Shown here one piece after another: positions 1 to 5,637 of a stretch of 5,637 bases of DNA. Each line of letters opens with the position of its first letter. The first letter of the stretch is position 1. The stretch is from Candidatus Rokuibacteriota bacterium (lineage in GTDB: Bacteria > Methylomirabilota > Methylomirabilia > Rokubacteriales > CSP1-6). The notes beneath the pieces were generated by a model. That model searched no databases and was not told where the DNA came from. It saw nothing but the letters and a program-made list of their open reading frames with translations. The DNA lies in NCBI GenBank assembly GCA_003221595.1, contig QHSM01000242.1:1-5637 (forward strand), read 5' to 3'. The translations under genes and the position numbers were made by a program.

Positions 1-1031
1 CGGTCCGGCGCGACGGCCAGCCCGGCCTCGATCTGGAGCGGCTCGGCGATGAACCGGTCGAGCCCGAAGCCGTGGACCTCGAGGTACGAGCGGTTCGGAA
101 CCCCGGCCAGCAGGTGCACGGTCAGGTCGTGGGCGCCGTGCGAGGTGACGGGCAAGTGGAACGCCTCGGCCAGGTGGCACACCTTCATGAACGCGGTGAC
201 GCCGCCGCAGTTCGTCACATCGGGCTCTGGGAACGTGACGCCGCCGGCCGCGATCAGCTGGCGGAACTCGTACACGGTGTGCAGGTTCTCGCCGGCGGCA
301 ATGGGCACGCCGCCCTCGCGCACGATGCGGACGTGGCCCGGCACGTCGTCGGGGACCGTCGGCTCCTCCAGCCACACCGGCGCGCAGTCGGCCAGAGCCC
401 GCGCGGCGCGGATCGCCTCGTCGACACTCCAGCGCATGTTGGCGTCGACCATCAGCGGGAACTCCGGACCGAGATGGGCGCGCATCGCCCGCACGCGGGC
501 CACGTCGTCCTGGAGCGACGGGCGCCCGACCTTCATCTTGATCGCGCGAAAGCCGCGCGCCAGGTTCTCGTCCGTCTGGCGCAGCAGCGCGTCGAGCGGG
601 AAGTCGAGATCGATGCCGCCGGCGTAGCACGGCACGCGCGGATCGAACCCGCCCAGCTGACGCCAGAGCGGCGCGCCGTGGCGGCGGGCGCGCAGATCCC
701 ACAGCGCGATGTCGACCGCCGAGATGGCGAGGGACTGGGCGCCGCCGCGGCCGCCGTAGTGGAGCGCCCACCACATGGCCTGCCACAGGCTCTCGATGCG
801 GTCGGCGTCGCGTCCGACCAGGAGCGGCGCCAGATCGCGCGCGAGCAGCGCGTGCACGGCCGCGCCGCCGGCCCCGACGGTGTAGGTGTAGCCCGTGCCC
901 TCGGCGCCCTCGTCGTCGCGCACCCGCGTGGTGACCAGCTCGAAGCTCCGGATCGTCCCGTGCGTGCTGTCGGACAGCGCCACCGGCAGCGGGATGCAGT
1001 AGTGGTCGGCCCGGACCTCCCGGATCAGCAC
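1..1031 (-). CDS. Mandelate racemase/muconate lactonizing enzyme family protein (enolase superfamily), C-terminus cut by window edge
   Basis: Members abstract the alpha proton of a carboxylate to give an Mg-stabilised enolate, leading to racemisation or dehydration, in the cytoplasm. The reverse strand reads open for 343 codons to the window edge. An N-terminal capping domain (about residues 1-130, with a loop DSTHG near 21-25) precedes the barrel. The catalytic set is complete: K165-x-K167 in AIKMKVG, metal ligands D196 (VDAN), E222 (LEEP) and E248 (AGEN), then D271 (EPD), H298 (TSH) and E318 (YLE). The spacings from K167 onward (29, 26, 26, 23, 27, 20) equal those of Pseudomonas putida mandelate racemase (K166, D195, E221, E247, D270, H297, E317), so this is the MR subgroup with a Lys base and a His-Asp dyad. 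The GTG at 1031-1029 is chosen because the protein then begins in the family's usual way (VLIREVRA) and lies 10 nt after the cyclase stop; no Shine-Dalgarno is seen, so coupled translation is likely. Probably some 20-40 residues are missing at the end. Substrate unknown: acid-sugar dehydratase or racemase are both possible. Confidence 0.93.
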   Translation of the reverse strand, partial: MLIREVRADHYCIPLPVALSDSTHGTIRSFELVTTRVRDDEGAEGTGYTYTVGAGGAAVHALLARDLAPLLVGRDADRIESLWQAMWWALHYGGRGGAQSLAISAVDIALWDLRARRHGAPLWRQLGGFDPRVPCYAGGIDLDFPLDALLRQTDENLARGFRAIKMKVGRPSLQDDVARVRAMRAHLGPEFPLMVDANMRWSVDEAIRAARALADCAPVWLEEPTVPDDVPGHVRIVREGGVPIAAGENLHTVYEFRQLIAAGGVTFPEPDVTNCGGVTAFMKVCHLAEAFHLPVTSHGAHDLTVHLLAGVPNRSYLEVHGFGLDRFIAEPLQIEAGLAVAPD

Positions 1032-1041
1032 CGGCGCCGGA

Positions 1042-1989
1042 TCACTTGATGGCGTAGGGGTTGATCGGCGTGCCCACTCCCCGCGTGACGGGCAACGGCG
1101 AGGCGACGAGCAGAAACGCGTAGCGTCCGTCGGCGGCGCAGTCCGCGGCCAGCTCCTCGAGATAGAAGATCTCGCCGAGCGTCAGCCCCATGTTCGGGAT
1201 GGCGCAGATGTGGAAGGGGCTCCGGAACGGGGGCAGCTGTGAGGGCCGAACCTCGACCGCGTAGTTGTCGGCGGCGACCGCCGCGATCTCCCGGGCGTGC
1301 ATCCACGGTGCGGTGTGCACCGACACCCCCGGCGAATCGTCGAGGTCGTAGTTGCGCCAGTCCTTCCGGTCGAGGTAGCGGGACATGTGGCCCGTGCGGA
1401 TCAGCAAGAGGTCGCCGCGCCGGATCTCCACCTTCTGCGCCGCGGCGGTGGCGTCCAGATCGTCGGGGGTGATCGCGTAGCCCGGTTCGAGGGCGCGTAC
1501 GCCCTTCCAGCGCGCGACGTCGAGGAGGACGCCGCGGCCGGCGATGCGGCTCTTGGTCTTGTCGATGCTGTTCTTCGAGGTGCCGCCGCTGGTGACGAGG
1601 GCGGCGTCGTAGCCGTTGTACATCTTTCCCTCGTAAAAGACGTGGGCGAGGCTGTCCCACTGGGTCACGCACTGCAGCGGCATGACGATCCAGTCGTCGG
1701 AGCCGCCGTAGCCCTGCATCGCCACGACCTCCGCGGGCGTCTTCGGCACGTCGCCGCCGTCGCGGAACATCGTGTGGATCGGGTTGAAGCGCTGGCGCGT
1801 TCCGCTCTGCGGCCCCTCACGCTGGAGCGGGATCCCGAGCGCGAACACCTTGCCGGTGGTGGCGAGCCGGCAGGCTGCCGCGACCGCGTCCGGGGTGATG
1901 AAGTTCAGGGTCCCGATCTCGTCGTCCGCGCCCCAGCGGCCCCAGTTCCGCACCTGCATCGCGATCTTCCGTAGAGTCTCCTCGCTCAT
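1042..1989 (-). CDS. Cyclase family protein (kynurenine formamidase/PF04199-like putative metal-dependent hydrolase), 315 aa
   Basis: This family includes kynurenine formamidase, isatin hydrolase and polyketide cyclase-like proteins, which use a metal site to hydrolyse amides or lactams. Family markers are the N-terminal WGRWGADDEIGTLNFITP (residues 17-34), MPLQCVTQWDSLAHVFYEGK (103-122), GDLLLIRTGH (192-201) and the C-terminal FHICAIPNMGLTLGEIFYLEEL (259-280), where H260 and E273 are probable metal ligands. The usual HxGTHxDxxxH signature is altered: Q106 replaces the first His and Q110 the second, while T109, D112 and H116 remain. The start is ATG at 1989-1987; the frame is open much further upstream, but that stretch is the shadow of the transporter gene and encodes only low-complexity polar sequence. 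There is no signal peptide, so it is probably cytoplasmic. It is the first gene of a likely two-gene or longer operon with the MR/MLE gene. No Shine-Dalgarno is seen and the spacer is very short. Specific substrate unknown; kynurenine itself is unlikely given the divergent motif. Confidence 0.92.
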   Translation of the reverse strand: MSEETLRKIAMQVRNWGRWGADDEIGTLNFITPDAVAAACRLATTGKVFALGIPLQREGPQSGTRQRFNPIHTMFRDGGDVPKTPAEVVAMQGYGGSDDWIVMPLQCVTQWDSLAHVFYEGKMYNGYDAALVTSGGTSKNSIDKTKSRIAGRGVLLDVARWKGVRALEPGYAITPDDLDATAAAQKVEIRRGDLLLIRTGHMSRYLDRKDWRNYDLDDSPGVSVHTAPWMHAREIAAVAADNYAVEVRPSQLPPFRSPFHICAIPNMGLTLGEIFYLEELAADCAADGRYAFLLVASPLPVTRGVGTPINPYAIK

Positions 1990-1997
1990 GGCCGGCA

Positions 1998-2003
1998 ATC
2001 TTA
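1998..2003 (-). promoter_or_regulatory. Possible -10 element for the cyclase/MR operon
   Basis: On the reverse strand TAAGAT (two mismatches to TATAAT) ends 8 bp before the cyclase ATG, mirroring the arrangement on the other side of the same 51-bp spacer. The nearest AAGGA-like sequence is about 25 nt from the ATG, too far for a normal Shine-Dalgarno. No good -35 hexamer is visible. Weak on its own; the symmetrical placement is what makes it worth recording. Confidence 0.3.
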
Positions 2004-2026
2004 CGCCAACCGTCCTTTGTCGGGCT

Positions 2027-2032
2027 GATAAT
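2027..2032 (+). promoter_or_regulatory. Probable -10 element for the MFS gene, leaderless transcript likely
   Basis: GATAAT differs from the bacterial consensus TATAAT at one base and is the only AT-rich hexamer of this kind before the gene. It ends 8 bp before the GTG at 2041, so the transcript would start at or within a base or two of the start codon. No purine-rich ribosome binding site is present and no convincing -35 hexamer lies 16-18 bp upstream. Confidence 0.45.
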
Positions 2033-2040
2033 GTGTCTCC

Positions 2041-3462
2041 GTGACCGCTCGCACGGACCGGCTCCTCCTCGCCAACGCGATCATGGGCCAGTTCATCACG
2101 GGCGTGGCCACGCGGATCTTCATCGTCTCGCTGCCGACGCTCGCCAGCGCGCTGCACACCGACATCCTCGCCATCTCCTGGGCGCTCATCGTGTACCAGC
2201 TTGCCGGGATCAGCCTCTCGGTCGTCTTCGGCCGTCTCGGCGACATCCACGGGCGGAACTGGATCTACGGGATCGGCTTCGCCATCATGACCGTGAGCTC
2301 GCTCGCCTGCGGGCTCGCGCCCAACGCGTTCGTCCTCATCCTGTTCCGGCTTGTGCAAGGGCTGGGGGCGGCGATGATCTCCTCGGCGACGCGCGTGCTG
2401 GCCATGGAGGCCATGCCCCAGGGCTCGGAGGGGCGGGCCAACGGCTACATGACCATGGGGTTTCATTCCGGCCTGCTCCTCGGTCCTCCGCTCGGTGGGC
2501 TCGTCATCGACCTGGTGAGCTGGCGCTGGATCTTCTTTTTGCTCGTTCCGATGGGGCTGGCCGGAGTCGTTCTGACCCTCATGCGAGCGCAGCGGCGAAC
2601 GACCACGGCAGGGCGGGCGCTGTCGATCGACTACCTGGGCGCGACGCTGCTCATCACCCTCACCGTGCTCCTCACGCTGCTGCTCGACCGGCGAAGCGCG
2701 CAGACCCTCGGTGCCGGGCGTGCCGGGATAATGGCGCTGGTCTTCGCTGCGACCCTCGTCGGCTTCCTCGCCCACGAGCGCCGGGCGGTCAGCCCGGTCG
2801 TGAACCTCGCGCTGTTCCGGATCCGCATGTTCACCTTCAGCATCCTGAGCCTCTTGCTCATCGCCACCACGATCAGCGTGCTCAGCTTCCTGATGCCCTT
2901 CTACATCCAGGACGTGCTCCACTTCTCGCCCTCGTTCATGGGGCTCATCTTCCTGGCCGCGCCCGTGTTCACGATCTGCCTGGCCACGGTGAGTGGCCAG
3001 CTCACCGACCGGATCGGACCGCGGGCGCCGGCCTCGATCGGTGTCCTGTCGACGATGGCCGCCTTCGCCATCGGGCTTTTCCTGCGTGTGGATTCGCACT
3101 GGCTCCTGCCGACGATCATGATGGCGCTCGTCGGCGTCGGCTCCGGGTTCTTCAACACCCCGAACCAGGCGGCGATCATCGGATCGGTGCCCCGCGAGTA
3201 CCGCGGCTTCGCGACCGGGATGGTTCAGACCGTCTTCGGGATCTCGGCGCTGCTCGGTATTTCGCTGGGGGGTGTTCTGCTGACGCTGGCATTCCGCTAC
3301 TTTTCGGGGCTCGCCGACGCCACGCCCAGCGCCGCTGACCCCCGGGCCTTCGTGTCGGCAATGAACGTCAGCTACCTCGCCTGCCTCGTGCTCATGCTGG
3401 TGGCGCTCGGGGCGTCCTTCATGCGCGGCGGCACCCGGATCGAGGCCGCGTCCTCGAGCTGA
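2041..3462 (+). CDS. MFS transporter, DHA2 (EmrB/QacA-like) family, 473 aa
   Basis: Proton-coupled inner-membrane transporter of the 14-helix drug:H+ antiporter type, normally exporting hydrophobic or amphipathic compounds. Hydrophobic segments run throughout, starting near residue 8. Motif A is GRLGDIHGRNW (64-74) with a degenerate second copy GQLTDRIGPR (319-328); motif B is FRLVQGLGAAM (102-112) with R103; the antiporter motif C is GLLLGPPLGG (144-153), followed by SWRWIFFLLVP (160-170). Length fits the family. The motif D1 region (ATRIFIVSLP, 23-32) lacks the Asp usual in DHA2 proteins. The start is GTG at 2041: an in-frame TAA at 2029-2031 rules out an earlier one, and the next in-frame ATG (2083) would cut into helix 1. 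No ribosome binding site precedes it. It is divergent from the cyclase/MR pair, 51 bp away, which suggests export of a substrate or product of those enzymes, but this is inference. Substrate unknown. Confidence 0.94.
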   Translation: MTARTDRLLLANAIMGQFITGVATRIFIVSLPTLASALHTDILAISWALIVYQLAGISLSVVFGRLGDIHGRNWIYGIGFAIMTVSSLACGLAPNAFVLILFRLVQGLGAAMISSATRVLAMEAMPQGSEGRANGYMTMGFHSGLLLGPPLGGLVIDLVSWRWIFFLLVPMGLAGVVLTLMRAQRRTTTAGRALSIDYLGATLLITLTVLLTLLLDRRSAQTLGAGRAGIMALVFAATLVGFLAHERRAVSPVVNLALFRIRMFTFSILSLLLIATTISVLSFLMPFYIQDVLHFSPSFMGLIFLAAPVFTICLATVSGQLTDRIGPRAPASIGVLSTMAAFAIGLFLRVDSHWLLPTIMMALVGVGSGFFNTPNQAAIIGSVPREYRGFATGMVQTVFGISALLGISLGGVLLTLAFRYFSGLADATPSAADPRAFVSAMNVSYLACLVLMLVALGASFMRGGTRIEAASSS

Positions 3463-3478
3463 GCGCGTCGACGCCGAG

Positions 3479-3490
3479 CGCGCCGGCGCG
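3479..3490. repeat. 12-bp perfect palindrome upstream of the oxidoreductase promoter
   Basis: CGCGCCGGCGCG is its own reverse complement and lies 8 bp upstream of the TATAAT box, between the MFS stop and the oxidoreductase gene, overlapping where a -35 element would be. It could be an operator or a chance product of GC-rich sequence. It has no loop and no following T-run, so it is not a typical intrinsic terminator. Confidence 0.25.
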
Positions 3491-3498
3491 GAGAATCC

Positions 3499-3504
3499 TA
3501 TAAT
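3499..3504 (+). promoter_or_regulatory. Consensus -10 box (TATAAT) for the oxidoreductase gene
   Basis: A perfect TATAAT stands in a GC-rich spacer 42 nt before the ATG at 3547. Transcription would start near 3511, giving a leader of about 35 nt with a good ribosome binding site. No TTGACA-like -35 lies at 16-18 bp; that stretch is GC-rich. The oxidoreductase gene therefore appears to have its own promoter rather than depending on read-through from the transporter. Confidence 0.55.
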
Positions 3505-3533
3505 GCCCAGGCGGTGGATCACGGGATCGTTCC

Positions 3534-3540
3534 GGGGAGG
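3534..3540 (+). promoter_or_regulatory. Shine-Dalgarno sequence that fixes the oxidoreductase start
   Basis: GGGGAGG, six nt before the ATG at 3547, is the only strong ribosome binding site at any gene start seen in this window. It decides the start at 3547 over an in-frame GTG at 3514, which would add eleven residues before the conserved Rossmann strand. Confidence 0.75.
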
Positions 3541-3546
3541 TCGTCG

Positions 3547-4535
3547 ATGAGAGATTACGACGTCGCGATCGTTGGCCTGGGAGTCGTGGGCGCCTCGGCC
3601 GTGTACGCGGCGGCCTGGGCCGGAGCGCGGGTGCTCGCGCTCGACGCAGGCGCGCCGGGAAGTGGAACGAGCGGCGCCTCGTTCGCCTGGCTGAACTCGG
3701 TCCGGAAGGAGCCCGAGGTCTACCATCGGCTCAACGCGGCCGGGATGACCGCCCACCGCGAGCTGTCGAAGGAGCTCGGCGGCGACGCCGGCCATCACGA
3801 GGGCGGGTCGCTCGAGTGGGCGGAGAGCGGTGCCGACGAGCGCGAGCTTCGTGAGCGCGTCCATCGCCTGGCGAGCCGGGGCTACCCCGCGGAGTTCATC
3901 ACGCGTGACCGCGCCCGGGAACTCGAGCCCGGCCTCGCGATCCCGGACCACGTCAGCGAAGTGGCGTTCTATGGCGGGCGATCGTGACGGACCACGGCGA
4001 GCTGGCCGCGCAGTCGGTCCTCGTCTGTGTGGGTCCGTCGACGCAGGCGTTCCTGGAGCCCCTGGGCGCGGTCATTCCGGTCGATCGCGTCCCCGGGCTG
4101 CTGGCGGTCACCTCACCCACGTCGGCTCCGCTCCGCCGCGTCGTGCACGCGCCCGGCCTCCACCTGCGGCCCGATGCCACCGGCGGGCTTCTGCTCGGCG
4201 CCGAGGATGTCGACACCCTGGCCTCGAACTCCGGCTCGCCGGTCGCGCTCGGCGAGCTCCTGCTCGAGCGCGCCGCCCGCGTCTTTCCGGTGGCGCGCCA
4301 GCTGAAAGTTGCCGACCGCCGCATAGGAGTGCGGCCGATGCCGGGCGACCGCCATACCATCGCCGGCCGGATTCCGGGCTTCACCAACGCGTGGATGATC
4401 GCGACGCACAGCGGGATCACGCTGGGGCCCCTGCTCGGTCGTCTCGTGGCGGACGAGATCGTCCGCGCCGCGCCGAGCCCGGTCCTGGCGCCCTTTCGCC
4501 CCGATCGCTTCCTCACGTCCGCAGCGACCGCCTGA
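3547..4535 (+). pseudogene. FAD-dependent oxidoreductase (DAO family), broken by an internal deletion with frame change
   Basis: DAO proteins (glycine oxidase, sarcosine oxidase, D-amino-acid dehydrogenase relatives) oxidise amines or amino acids with FAD. Part one, 3547-3987 (146 aa), has the Rossmann fold YDVAIVGLGVVGAS (G10, G12, G15), an acidic strand end at D33 and the flavin loop GSGTSGASFAWLNS (38-51), and stops after VAFYGGRS. Part two is in another frame: it reads AIVTDHGELAAQSVLVCVG from about 3978 and continues to 4535, with the family's C-terminal GVRPMPGD and HSGITLGPLLG motifs and a final FRPDRF. Absent is the stretch that normally begins with an EGWVDP-like motif and carries the substrate-domain helix and strand before the second FAD-binding strand, about 60 residues. 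The two parts total about 329 aa against about 370-430 for the family. The start is ATG 3547, given by GGGGAGG six nt upstream. Either a real pseudogene or an assembly collapse; a single-base error cannot explain the missing block. Confidence 0.85.
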
Positions 4536-4643
4536 CTCCGGTAGCCGCGGCTCGCCGCGAAAGACGCGCGAGACCCGGCGATCGAGGATCGCGAACTCCC
4601 GTCGAGTGCAGGCCAGGACCTCTCGCCTCGTGTGGCGCACGGG
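4536..4643. other. Convergent intergenic spacer with two small hairpins, no clear terminator
   Basis: This 108-bp spacer separates the 3' ends of the oxidoreductase locus and the ThDP enzyme gene. It holds a 5-bp GC stem with a CTCG loop (4546-4559) and a 6-bp stem GCGATC/GATCGC with a GAG loop (4578-4592). Neither is followed by a T-run on either strand, so a standard intrinsic terminator is not supported. I see no small gene here. Confidence 0.35.
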
Positions 4644-5637
4644 TCATTCGCCGCCCGGGCCCTCCTTGGCGAAAGGCGACTGGACCTGCCAGAAGGGCGC
4701 GTCCTCGGTCGTGACGACGTCCAGCACGACGGGCTCCTTGGCGTCGTTCACCCGACCGAGCTCGCCGACCAGGTCCTTGACGCTCTCGACGCGGATGCCC
4801 ACGCAGCCCATCGCCTGCGCGATCCGCGCGTAGTCGTTGCGCCCGAGCTCGGAGGCGATGAAGCGGTTGCCGCGCCGCCGCTGGCCGTCCTTGACCCAGC
4901 CGAGGACGCTGTTGTTGAGGATGACGGTGACGACCGGAATCCGGTACTGAGCGGCGGTGAAGAGCGCGTTCATCGTCATCGCGAAGCCGCCGTCGCCGCA
5001 CACGGCCACGCAGTCGCGCTCGGGGCTCGCGAGCTTGGCGGCCATGGCGGCCGGCAAGGCGTAGCCCATGCCGCCGATCGACGACGGCTGATAGACGATG
5101 CCCGGGCCCCGGCTCTGGAAGTAGTGCGTCATGTAGAGGCGATTGGCACCGGCATCCATGGTGACCAGGGCGCGCTCGCCGAGCCGGCGCCCCAGCTCGC
5201 TGATGACGCGCTCCGGCCGGAGCGGGACGTCCTCCAGGCGCTGCTCCGGCTCGGCGAAGAAGCGGTGCAGCGTCTTGAGCTCGGCCAGGTGCGCCGCACG
5301 CCGGCGGCCGGCTTCGCGACCAGCCGCGGTAAGGCGCGGCTTCAGCTCGGCGATCAGCGCGGCGAGCGCGTCGCGGGCATCGGCGACGATCGCGCCCTTC
5401 ACCGGGTAGTGCCGGCCCACGTTGAGTGGCTCCACGTCGATCTGCAGGAAGGTCTGGCGGTCGGCGTCGAGCAGCTCGGGGTTCTCGAAGCAGGTGTCGG
5501 TCGGCGCCAGACGCGAGCCGACGACCAGCACCGCGTCGGCGTTCGAGACCACCTCGTTGGCCACCGCCTGGCCCCAGTTCCCGAAGACGCCGAGCGCCTG
5601 CGCGTGCACTTCCGCCATGGCGCTCTTGCCGGTTGCG
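4644..5637 (-). CDS. Thiamine diphosphate-dependent enzyme, acetolactate synthase-like, N-terminus cut by window edge
   Basis: Enzymes of this superfamily (acetolactate synthase, benzoylformate decarboxylase, oxalyl-CoA decarboxylase, sulfoacetaldehyde acetyltransferase) cleave or join C-C bonds next to a carbonyl using ThDP. The 330 visible residues cover the central domain (about 1-100, with GVFGNWGQAVAN and ADAVLVVGSRL) and the whole PP domain (about 142-310). The latter has DAGANRLYM, the turn GGMGYALPAAMAAKL, and the diphosphate/Mg motif from GDGGFAMTMNALFTAA to VILNN (visible residues 214-242), the classic GDG...NN spacing. The frame is open to the edge: codons before the ATG at 5618-5616 read ATGKSA, matching the family's conserved TGK segment, so that ATG is internal. 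The N-terminal PYR domain with the catalytic Glu, perhaps 190-200 residues, lies outside. The C-terminal tail is short. The gene converges on the broken oxidoreductase and is not in an operon with it. Specific reaction cannot be assigned; a catabolic 2-keto-acid enzyme is as likely as biosynthetic acetolactate synthase. Confidence 0.92.
   Translation of the reverse strand, partial: ATGKSAMAEVHAQALGVFGNWGQAVANEVVSNADAVLVVGSRLAPTDTCFENPELLDADRQTFLQIDVEPLNVGRHYPVKGAIVADARDALAALIAELKPRLTAAGREAGRRRAAHLAELKTLHRFFAEPEQRLEDVPLRPERVISELGRRLGERALVTMDAGANRLYMTHYFQSRGPGIVYQPSSIGGMGYALPAAMAAKLASPERDCVAVCGDGGFAMTMNALFTAAQYRIPVVTVILNNSVLGWVKDGQRRRGNRFIASELGRNDYARIAQAMGCVGIRVESVKDLVGELGRVNDAKEPVVLDVVTTEDAPFWQVQSPFAKEGPGGE

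Noticed and set aside
72..1049. Plus-strand open frame across the MR/MLE region
   Set aside because: It is the complement of a gene with a full catalytic set on the minus strand; its own translation has no family motif and is rich in R, H, A and V.
2031..3338. Alternative plus-strand frame starting at ATG 2031 within the transporter region
   Set aside because: Its translation is polar and low in complexity, while the frame starting at GTG 2041 encodes a complete membrane transporter with motifs A, B and C.
3514..3546. Upstream GTG start at 3514 for the oxidoreductase
   Set aside because: The ATG at 3547 has a strong ribosome binding site at ideal spacing and begins four residues before the Rossmann strand, as is usual in the family. 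The GTG at 3514 would fall at or near the predicted transcription start.
1990..3951. A very long minus-strand frame continuing upstream of the cyclase gene, which would give a 969-residue protein
   Set aside because: The extra 650 or so residues are antisense to the transporter and oxidoreductase genes, are dominated by E, R, H, D, G and Q, and show no recognisable domain. Long open antisense frames are expected opposite GC-rich genes. The cyclase family starts at ATG 1989.
4578..4592. GCGATC/GATCGC hairpin as an intrinsic terminator
   Set aside because: The stem is only 6 bp with a 3-nt loop and has no T-run on either side.
4113..4640. Minus-strand open frames opposite the C-terminal half of the oxidoreductase
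   Set aside because: They lie antisense to recognisable DAO motifs, lack any domain, and are rich in R and G, typical of shadow frames.
5616..5618. ATG at 5618 as the start of the ThDP enzyme gene
   Set aside because: The frame continues to the window edge with residues matching the family's conserved TGK segment, and the PYR domain is missing, so this Met is internal.

Overview
The window is about two-thirds G+C, gene-dense, and carries five protein-coding loci of a catabolic and transport character. The mix of an enolase-superfamily enzyme, a cyclase/amidohydrolase-like enzyme, a DHA2-type exporter, a DAO-type flavoprotein and a thiamine-diphosphate enzyme suits a GC-rich soil or sediment bacterium, for example a Rokubacteria-like or proteobacterial lineage. 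That placement is an impression from composition and gene content. No rRNA, tRNA, CRISPR array, insertion sequence or phage gene is visible.

Layout. Positions 1-1031 (minus) hold a mandelate racemase/muconate lactonizing enzyme (MR/MLE) family protein whose C-terminus runs off the left edge. Just upstream of it on the same strand, 1042-1989 is a cyclase family (PF04199-type) protein; a 10-nt gap suggests one transcript. A compact 51-bp divergent spacer (1990-2040) separates this pair from a DHA2/EmrB-like MFS transporter on the plus strand (2041-3462). An 84-bp spacer with a perfect TATAAT box and a strong Shine-Dalgarno leads into a DAO-family FAD oxidoreductase (3547-4535, plus), which is broken: its two halves lie in different frames and roughly 60 central residues are absent. 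After a 108-bp convergent spacer, 4644-5637 (minus) is the C-terminal two-thirds of an acetolactate-synthase-like ThDP enzyme whose N-terminus is beyond the right edge.

How the genes may work together: the MR/MLE enzyme (proton abstraction from a carboxylate) and the cyclase-family hydrolase are probably co-expressed and may act on one hydroxy-acid or related carboxylate. The divergent MFS protein could export a product or toxic intermediate, and the FAD and ThDP enzymes could handle amino- or 2-keto-acid steps. The substrate cannot be read from the sequence. I found no clear evidence of a new kind of system. The points most worth a second look are the damaged oxidoreductase gene, the apparently leaderless divergent promoter pair, and the altered metal-binding motif of the cyclase-family protein.
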